From NCBI GenBank assembly GCA_001689485.1, contig LUJQ01000001.1, positions 1-59,966 of the forward strand: a stretch of 59,966 nucleotides of DNA, read 5' to 3'. Positions within the stretch are counted from its first letter, which is position 1. Each line of letters opens with the position of its first letter. This document shows, one piece after another, positions 55,055 to 59,966 of this stretch. The position numbers and the translations under genes were made by a program. The stretch comes from Bacteroidales bacterium M6. GTDB lineage: Bacteria; Bacteroidota; Bacteroidia; Bacteroidales; Muribaculaceae. The notes beneath the pieces were generated by a model. The model did no database searches. It was not told the origin of the DNA and saw nothing but the letters and a program-made list of their open reading frames with translations.

Positions 55055-55399
55055 ATGTCGGTCAACAAAGTAATATTGGTGGGGAATGTGGGGAAAAATC
55101 CTGAAATTAAGTATGTCGGGAACCGTCCGTATGCCACATTCTCGCTTGCCACATCCGACCCGGCCTATACCAACGCCCAGGGGGTGACAGTGCCGGAGCG
55201 CACCGAATGGCACAATATCGTGATGTGGGACCGCCATGCCGAGACGGCGGAACGCTACATAACCAAAGGCACGAAATTATACCTGGAAGGGAAATTGCGG
55301 ACACGGGTGTGGGAAGACCGCAATGCCATAAAACGCTCCGTCACGGAAATCGTGGTCGAAGGGTTCGACATCCTGTCGCGGGCCGTAAGCAGCAATTAG
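55055..55399 (+). CDS. ssb: Short single-stranded DNA-binding protein without acidic tail
   Basis: The 114-residue protein is a complete SSB OB-fold: MSVNKVILVGNVGKNPEIKY, the EWHNIVMWDR strand and the KLYLEGKLRTR strand. It ends FDILSRAVSSN and has no acidic DDDIPF-like tip, which in typical SSBs of 150 or more residues binds partner proteins. So it may be a second, minor SSB. Its promoter is the strong one at 54960-54991. The OPT gene follows after 65 bp and could be cotranscribed. Confidence 0.9.
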   Translation: MSVNKVILVGNVGKNPEIKYVGNRPYATFSLATSDPAYTNAQGVTVPERTEWHNIVMWDRHAETAERYITKGTKLYLEGKLRTRVWEDRNAIKRSVTEIVVEGFDILSRAVSSN

Positions 55400-55464
55400 T
55401 TATAGGCTGCCGGTGTTTCTGACAGGAATCTTTCATGACAAACAAATCAATAAATTAACTATAG

Positions 55465-57489
55465 ATGGAAAAAGTAAAAGCAAATGCAAACCGGGTGCCC
55501 CCTGTGGCCGACGGGGAGCAGAAAGTGGTTTATGCCGACACTGACCCCGTGGAACTTCCTGAAAACGCGTTCCGTGAGCTTGGTGCCGACGAGCATTACA
55601 GGCCGTTGATGCATCCGGCACGTCAGTACAAGGAGGTTACTGTTTATTCCGTAATCATGGGTTTGGTGCTGTGTGTGATTTTCAGTGCCGCCGCTGCCTA
55701 TCTCGGTCTTAAGGTAGGGCAGGTGTTCGAGGCCGCCATCCCCATCGCCATTATCGCCGTGGGGCTTTCGGGTGCCCTTGGCAAAAAGGACGCCCTTGGT
55801 CAAAATGTGATTATCCAGTCGATCGGGGCATGTTCCGGCGTGGTTGTTGCCGGGGCGATTTTCACCCTTCCGGCGCTTTATATCCTGCAGGCCAAATATC
55901 CTGAAATCACCGTTAGCTTTTTCCAGATTTTCCTGAGTTCGTTGCTTGGCGGTATATTGGGAATCCTGTTTTTCATTCCTTTCCGTAAATATTTCGTGAA
56001 GGATATGCACGGCAAATATCCTTTCCCTGAGGCGACAGCGACTACGCAGGTGCTTGCCAGCGGCCAGGCAGCGGGTGCAGCCAACGGCTCGCAGGCCAAA
56101 ACGCTTGTAGTGGCATCGCTTATCGGCGGTATCTATGATTATGTTGTGGAAACATTCGGTTTCTGGGCCGGGACGCTTTCCACCACCGTAAGCTCATGGG
56201 GTGAGGCCGTGGTGGAAAAAACCAAACTGGTGCTGAGCTGCAACACCGGTGCCGCTGTGCTCGGTCTGGGCTATATTATCGGTCTGCGTTACGCATTCAT
56301 CATATGTGCCGGTTCATTCTTTGTGTGGTGGGTGATTATCCCTCTGATGGGTACTTACGGTAATGCGGAGATTGCGGCGCTTTCACCGAACGAGATATTT
56401 GGCAATTATGCCAGGATGATAGGTATCGGCGGTATCGCCATGGCCGGTGTAATCGGCATCGTGAAATCATGGCCTATAATCCGTCAGGCAGTCGGTCTTG
56501 CCGGACGTGAGTTCAAAGGCGGTGCCGGTGCCGGAGCTGCACGCCCGGTGCGTTGGCAGTGGGACATCTCGATGAAGCATATCGTTTTCTTCATCGCTAT
56601 CGCCCTGGTTGCAGTGCTGTTGTTTTTCGGGTTCGGTGTAATCAACAACTGGTGGCAGGCGCTGGTGGCCTGGCTTGTGGTGAGCCTTATCGCTTTCCTG
56701 TTCACAACAGTTGCTGCCAATGCTATCGCTATTGTTGGTTCCAACCCGGTTTCGGGTATGACCCTTATGACATTGATTATAGCATCTGCCATCTTTGTCG
56801 GTATCGGGCTTAGCGGCACTTCGGGCATTGTGGCTTCGATGATTATCGGAGGTGTGGTGTGCACGGCGCTTTCTATGGCTGGCGGATTCGTGACCGACCT
56901 TAAGGTCGGCTATTGGCTCGGTTCCACTCCCCGCAAGCAGGAGCAGTGGAAATTCCTTGGTACCTTGGTCTCCGCTGCCACTGTTGGCGGTGTGATGCTT
57001 GTTCTGAACCAGGTGTATGGGTTCTCAGGCGAAAACGCCCTTGTAGCCCCGCAGGCCAATGCAATGGCAAAGGTTATCGAGCCGTTGATGATGGGTGGCG
57101 ATACACCTTGGATTCTCTATATGACAGGTGTGGTGCTCGCCCTGCTGCTTAACTGGCTCGGTGTCCCGGCGCTGGCATTCTGCCTTGGCATGTTTATCCC
57201 GTTGTCGCTCAACACCCCGTTGCTTGTCGGCGGTGCTATCGCATACTTCGTAGGAAACAGCTCGAAGGATAAGGCTGTGAATGATGCACGACGCGACCGT
57301 GGCACGCTTATCGCCTCCGGCCTGATTGCCGGTGGTGCATTGTTCGGTGTGTTTGCCGCCCTCACCCGCTTCTTCGGTTTCGAGTATGTTTGCGGTGTGT
57401 CGGCCGGCATGCTTCAGGTTTACGGCATTATCGCATATGTATTGCTGATTGCCTACCTGTGGTGGGATAGCTGCCGTGCGAAAAAATAA
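55465..57489 (+). CDS. OPT-family oligopeptide transporter
   Basis: The 674-residue protein has about fifteen hydrophobic segments and matches the bacterial OPT family: an N-terminal stretch of about 55 soluble residues, AAAAYLGLKVGQVFEA, the long GKYPFPEATATTQVLASG stretch and VGSNPVSGMTLMT. These proteins take up oligopeptides or metal chelates; bacterial forms are little characterised. The neighbour ssb is functionally unrelated. Confidence 0.92.
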   Translation: MEKVKANANRVPPVADGEQKVVYADTDPVELPENAFRELGADEHYRPLMHPARQYKEVTVYSVIMGLVLCVIFSAAAAYLGLKVGQVFEAAIPIAIIAVGLSGALGKKDALGQNVIIQSIGACSGVVVAGAIFTLPALYILQAKYPEITVSFFQIFLSSLLGGILGILFFIPFRKYFVKDMHGKYPFPEATATTQVLASGQAAGAANGSQAKTLVVASLIGGIYDYVVETFGFWAGTLSTTVSSWGEAVVEKTKLVLSCNTGAAVLGLGYIIGLRYAFIICAGSFFVWWVIIPLMGTYGNAEIAALSPNEIFGNYARMIGIGGIAMAGVIGIVKSWPIIRQAVGLAGREFKGGAGAGAARPVRWQWDISMKHIVFFIAIALVAVLLFFGFGVINNWWQALVAWLVVSLIAFLFTTVAANAIAIVGSNPVSGMTLMTLIIASAIFVGIGLSGTSGIVASMIIGGVVCTALSMAGGFVTDLKVGYWLGSTPRKQEQWKFLGTLVSAATVGGVMLVLNQVYGFSGENALVAPQANAMAKVIEPLMMGGDTPWILYMTGVVLALLLNWLGVPALAFCLGMFIPLSLNTPLLVGGAIAYFVGNSSKDKAVNDARRDRGTLIASGLIAGGALFGVFAALTRFFGFEYVCGVSAGMLQVYGIIAYVLLIAYLWWDSCRAKK

Positions 57490-57573
57490 GCATATTTCAA
57501 GATGACTTCTGTTGCGGAAGTGGTAGGACGATATGATTCTTACCATCGGTGTAAACAGGTCATCGGATAAGTT

Positions 57574-57646
57574 TTCTGACAGTACTCTCGCCATCCTGGC
57601 GAAAACTACGGCGTTGTGCCAAAATATTGAATTTTGGCACAACGCC
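57574..57646 (+). repeat. Dispersed intergenic repeat, copy B, with perfect 16-bp hairpin
   Basis: TTCTGACAGTACTCTCGCC and GGCGAAAACTACGGCG match copies A and C. The terminal hairpin GGCGTTGTGCCAAAAT (57610-57625), five-nt loop, ATTTTGGCACAACGCC (57631-57646) is perfect. Compared with copy C it shows compensating base changes in the stem. It lies between the OPT stop and the MATE start. Confidence 0.85.
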
Positions 57647-57660
57647 TAACATATAAACGG

Positions 57661-58944
57661 ATGAACAGGAAGATACTTGCATTGGCGGTCCCGTCGATTG
57701 TGGCTAATGTCACAACCCCTTTGCTAGGGTTGATTGACACGGCGATAGTGGGGCATATGGGTGATGCGGCCTATATAGGGGCAATTGCCGTGGGTGGCGT
57801 TATGTTCAATATGCTCTACTGGCTGTTCTCGTTTCTGCGTGCGGGCACTTCGGGGTTATCGGCGCAGGCTTACGGGGCTTCCGACCGGGATGAAAGCGCC
57901 CTGGTGCTTTATCGCTCGCTTTTGGTGGCATTATGTGCCGGGGTGGGGATGGTGCTTTTGCAGTGGCCTGTATTGTGGTTGTTGAGGGCGTTTGTCGATC
58001 CAGACCCTGTGACGGGTGCCCTTGCTTCGGATTATTTCGCGATATTGATTTACGGCGCACCGGCGGTGCTTGGCACTTACGCACTTTCGGGGTGGTTTCT
58101 CGGTATGCAGAATTCGCGTATGCTCATGGTCACATCCATTGTGATAAACCTGTCGAACATCGCTGTCAGCCTGTTGCTGGTGTATGGCCTCGGATGGAAG
58201 ATTCCTGGGGTGGCCGTCGGCACGCTGGTTGCCCAATGGCTCGGCTTTTTCACAGGTTTGTGGCTGCTTCGTCGTTATAGGCTTCAACGTCCGCAGTGGC
58301 GCCAGGTAGTGAAGGGTGACCGTTTGCGCCGTTTTTTCAGGGTGAACTTGGATGTGATGTTGCGAACGGTCTGCCTGATAGCCGTTACGGTGTGGTTTAC
58401 AAGGCAGGGGGCGGCTCAAGGGGCTGTTATCCTGGCGGTAAACACGTTGCTTATGCAGCTTTTCCTGTTGTTCTCGTATATGATGGACGGGTTTGCATTT
58501 GCCGGTGAGGCTTTGGTTGGGAAATATGTGGGTGCCTGTGATTCCAAGGCTTTGCGCCGTTGCATTAAATGGGTGTTTGGCTGGGGATTTGCATTGGCGG
58601 CATTGTTTACTGCATTATATTTTTTAGGAGGGGAGGCTTTCCTGGGGATTTTATCGGGAGATGCCGATGTTATTTCTGCTTCGAAAGAATATTATGCATG
58701 GGCTGCCGTGGTGCCTTTTGCCGGTTTTGCCGCTTTCGTTTGGGACGGGGTTTTTATCGGAGCCACGCTTACGCGGCAGTTGCTGTTGTCGATGGCAGGG
58801 GCTATGGCAACGTTTTTCGCAGTGTTTTTCCTGTTTTTCCCTTCGATGGGCAATCATGCGTTGTGGCTTGCGTTTATAATGTATCTGTTTATGCGCGGTG
58901 CGTTGCAGACTTGGTTGTTTAGAGTTGTAAGTTGTAAGTTGTAA
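57661..58944 (+). CDS. MATE-family exporter (DinF-like)
   Basis: I start at MNRKILALAV, since longer in-frame starts lie in the repeat hairpin. About 427 residues with twelve helices. PSIVANVTTPLLGLIDTAIVGHMG is the DinF-like MATE signature. Substrate unknown. The last residues are encoded by the heptamer tandem array, so copy-number change would alter the C-terminus. It is not closely related to the MATE protein at 16982. Confidence 0.92.
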   Translation: MNRKILALAVPSIVANVTTPLLGLIDTAIVGHMGDAAYIGAIAVGGVMFNMLYWLFSFLRAGTSGLSAQAYGASDRDESALVLYRSLLVALCAGVGMVLLQWPVLWLLRAFVDPDPVTGALASDYFAILIYGAPAVLGTYALSGWFLGMQNSRMLMVTSIVINLSNIAVSLLLVYGLGWKIPGVAVGTLVAQWLGFFTGLWLLRRYRLQRPQWRQVVKGDRLRRFFRVNLDVMLRTVCLIAVTVWFTRQGAAQGAVILAVNTLLMQLFLLFSYMMDGFAFAGEALVGKYVGACDSKALRRCIKWVFGWGFALAALFTALYFLGGEAFLGILSGDADVISASKEYYAWAAVVPFAGFAAFVWDGVFIGATLTRQLLLSMAGAMATFFAVFFLFFPSMGNHALWLAFIMYLFMRGALQTWLFRVVSCKL

Positions 58945-58976
58945 GTTATAAGTTATAAGTCGTAAGTTATAAGTTG
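58924..58976. repeat. Heptanucleotide tandem repeat, seven GTTRTAA-type units
   Basis: Seven units (GTTGTAA three times, GTTATAA twice, GTCGTAA, GTTATAA) plus a partial GTTG run across the MATE stop codon (58942-58944) to 8 bp before the start of the TPR gene. The unit is that of the array at 42515-42549. Confidence 0.9.
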
Positions 58977-58984
58977 AGAGAGAT

Positions 58985-59827
58985 ATGAGACTGTTTTGTG
59001 TGATATTGGTGGCCGTGGGTGCGTGGTTTGCGGCCTGTGCGGAGGATTCCGGGTTTATGAAAACGGATTATATGAAGTATGTGCAATGGGGTGATGATGC
59101 CGTGGCCAAAAACAAATGGGGCGAGGCCATAACGTATTATGAGGAGGCAATGCGAACCGAGCCTTCCAACCCGCAGAATGTGATGCTCCTGTCGAATGTG
59201 GGGATGCTTCATCATTATGCAGGTGAGGATTCGTTGGCATTGCACACTCTTTCCGAGGCACGTGCAATGGCTCCGGCTTCGGTTGTGATTCTTAAAAACC
59301 GTGCCCAGGTGCTTGCCGATATGAACAGGGTTGATGATGCGATGCGTGATTATGACCTGTTGCTGTCGATGGATTCGACATATACCGATGCATGGTTCGG
59401 AAGGGCCGCGCTTAATCTGCGTATGGCGCGCTATGACAATGCCGAGGCTGATGCCTTGAAATTATTGGCTCTACAGCCTGATAACCTGCAAGGCAAATAT
59501 GTGCTTTCGTTGATTTACAGTAATACGGGGCGCCCGGCTGAGGCAATCCCGATGTTTACCGCTCTGATTGACGATAAGCCGCAGGCTCCTCTTTATGCCG
59601 ACCGTGCTTTGTGCCGGTTGCAGCTCGACGAGCTGCCCGAAGCTGCCGATGACATTGCTCGCGGTTTGGAACTGAATCCCGATGAGGCTGAATTGTATTA
59701 CTGTCGTGCCATCCTTAATCTCAGGCGTTTCAGGGAGGAGGATGCCCGCAAGGATGCCGATAAGGCAATCGAACTGGGAATGTATGCCCCGATGGTCAAT
59801 GCCCTTTGGGGTGGTAAGTCAAAATGA
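58985..59827 (+). CDS. Secreted TPR-repeat protein
   Basis: The 280-residue protein has a signal peptide (cleavage near ACAED; a C in AACAE may serve as lipidation site). The rest is about seven TPR units (for example WGEAITYYEEAMRTEPSN, DDAMRDYDLLLSMDSTY, EAIPMFTALIDDKP). It probably scaffolds envelope proteins. A GAGAGAG stretch just after the heptamer array may serve as ribosome-binding site. The 3' end overlaps the convergent outer-membrane-protein fragment by nine bases. Confidence 0.87.
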   Translation: MRLFCVILVAVGAWFAACAEDSGFMKTDYMKYVQWGDDAVAKNKWGEAITYYEEAMRTEPSNPQNVMLLSNVGMLHHYAGEDSLALHTLSEARAMAPASVVILKNRAQVLADMNRVDDAMRDYDLLLSMDSTYTDAWFGRAALNLRMARYDNAEADALKLLALQPDNLQGKYVLSLIYSNTGRPAEAIPMFTALIDDKPQAPLYADRALCRLQLDELPEAADDIARGLELNPDEAELYYCRAILNLRRFREEDARKDADKAIELGMYAPMVNALWGGKSK

Positions 59828-59953
59828 GAATTGGCACACGGCACCGAAGCGTTTGGCGTAACGGTTTGCCCCGTCGCGGTTCATGCGGCGGCCGAGGTCG
59901 AACTCTGCGGCGACCTGTAAGCGTGGCAGTATGTTCCAAAATATTACTGTCCG
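59819..59953 (-). pseudogene. C-terminal fragment of an outer-membrane protein, broken near the right edge
   Basis: The minus-strand frame ends ...RFGAVCQFSF-stop at 59819, with a C-terminal Phe and alternating residues (RLQVAAEFDLG) as in the last strands of an outer-membrane beta-barrel. Going upstream the frame is closed by TAG (59954-59956) and TAA (59960-59962), with no start for a gene of normal size. It is therefore the tail of a disrupted gene, or the frame is shifted beyond the edge. Confidence 0.55.
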
Positions 59954-59966
59954 CTAAACTTATTTT
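59946..59966. mobile_element. Possible insertion-sequence end at the right edge
   Basis: CTGTCCGCTAAACTTATTTT begins exactly where the outer-membrane-protein frame breaks. It looks like the terminal repeat of a Bacteroidetes insertion sequence by general appearance, but only 21 bases are visible and I cannot name a family. Confidence 0.3.

Noticed and set aside
16982..58944. Treating the two MATE genes as a recent duplication
   Set aside because: Their N-termini and loop sequences differ throughout; they belong to different MATE subgroups.
42515..58976. CRISPR-like arrays
   Set aside because: The tandem units are seven bases with no spacers, and no cas gene is present. They are simple tandem repeats.

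Overview
The window looks like a chromosomal segment of a Bacteroidales bacterium, most likely of the Muribaculaceae (S24-7) type. This is an inference from gene content: Bacteroidetes -33 TTTG / -7 TAnnTTTG promoters, four GH92 alpha-mannosidases, DUF4919, DUF2807 and DUF3737 proteins, C-terminal tails like type IX secretion (T9SS) cargo, an ECF sigma factor, a ferredoxin-dependent 2-oxoacid oxidoreductase, and a GC content that looks near one half by eye. No 16S gene or other decisive marker is present.

Left edge (1-5.7 kb): a gene running off the left end encodes a zinc-finger protein with four tandem excisionase-type HTH units, typical of integrative-element modules. It abuts the 3' end of mnmE. 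Two arrays of 10-bp direct repeats lie between them, which suggests an element end at an mnmE attachment site. Then come mnmE, a membrane-anchored DRGH endonuclease and an OmpA/TPR lipoprotein, probably one minus-strand operon. Next to it is a promoter-to-terminator unit without a convincing ORF that can fold and is probably an ncRNA.

6-21 kb: an MsbA-type ABC exporter, the korDABC-like operon, two secreted Bacteroidetes proteins, a pentapeptide-repeat protein, tRNA-Gly(CCC), a DUF3737 beta-helix protein, a PatB aminotransferase bracketed by copies of a palindromic MITE-like repeat, a MATE exporter, a lipoprotein, a His/Asn/Pro/Gly-rich secreted protein and a GT39 glycosyltransferase.

22-40.5 kb: an OmpA porin-like protein, then a mannoside block (GH92, GH92, GH92, MFS, GH130, GH92) without SusC/SusD. 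It is probably for trimming mannosides of the N-glycan type and salvaging Man-GlcNAc by phosphorolysis. Directly after it lies a peptidoglycan-salvage operon: SpoIID-domain protein, AmpG-like MFS, NamZ-like exo-muramidase and a MurK-like amino-sugar kinase. The two MFS carriers are clear paralogues, so both blocks may import beta-linked amino-sugar disaccharides.

40.5-60 kb: an orphan ECF sigma factor, small membrane and secreted proteins, DusB, a DUF2807 protein, a Wzx-type flippase, two giant secreted multidomain proteins with T9SS-like tails, a tail-less SSB with an OPT transporter framed by inverted copies of a dispersed hairpin repeat, a MATE exporter, a TPR protein, and a broken outer-membrane-protein fragment next to what may be an insertion-sequence end. 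Heptanucleotide tandem arrays of the TAAGTTR type occur at two places.
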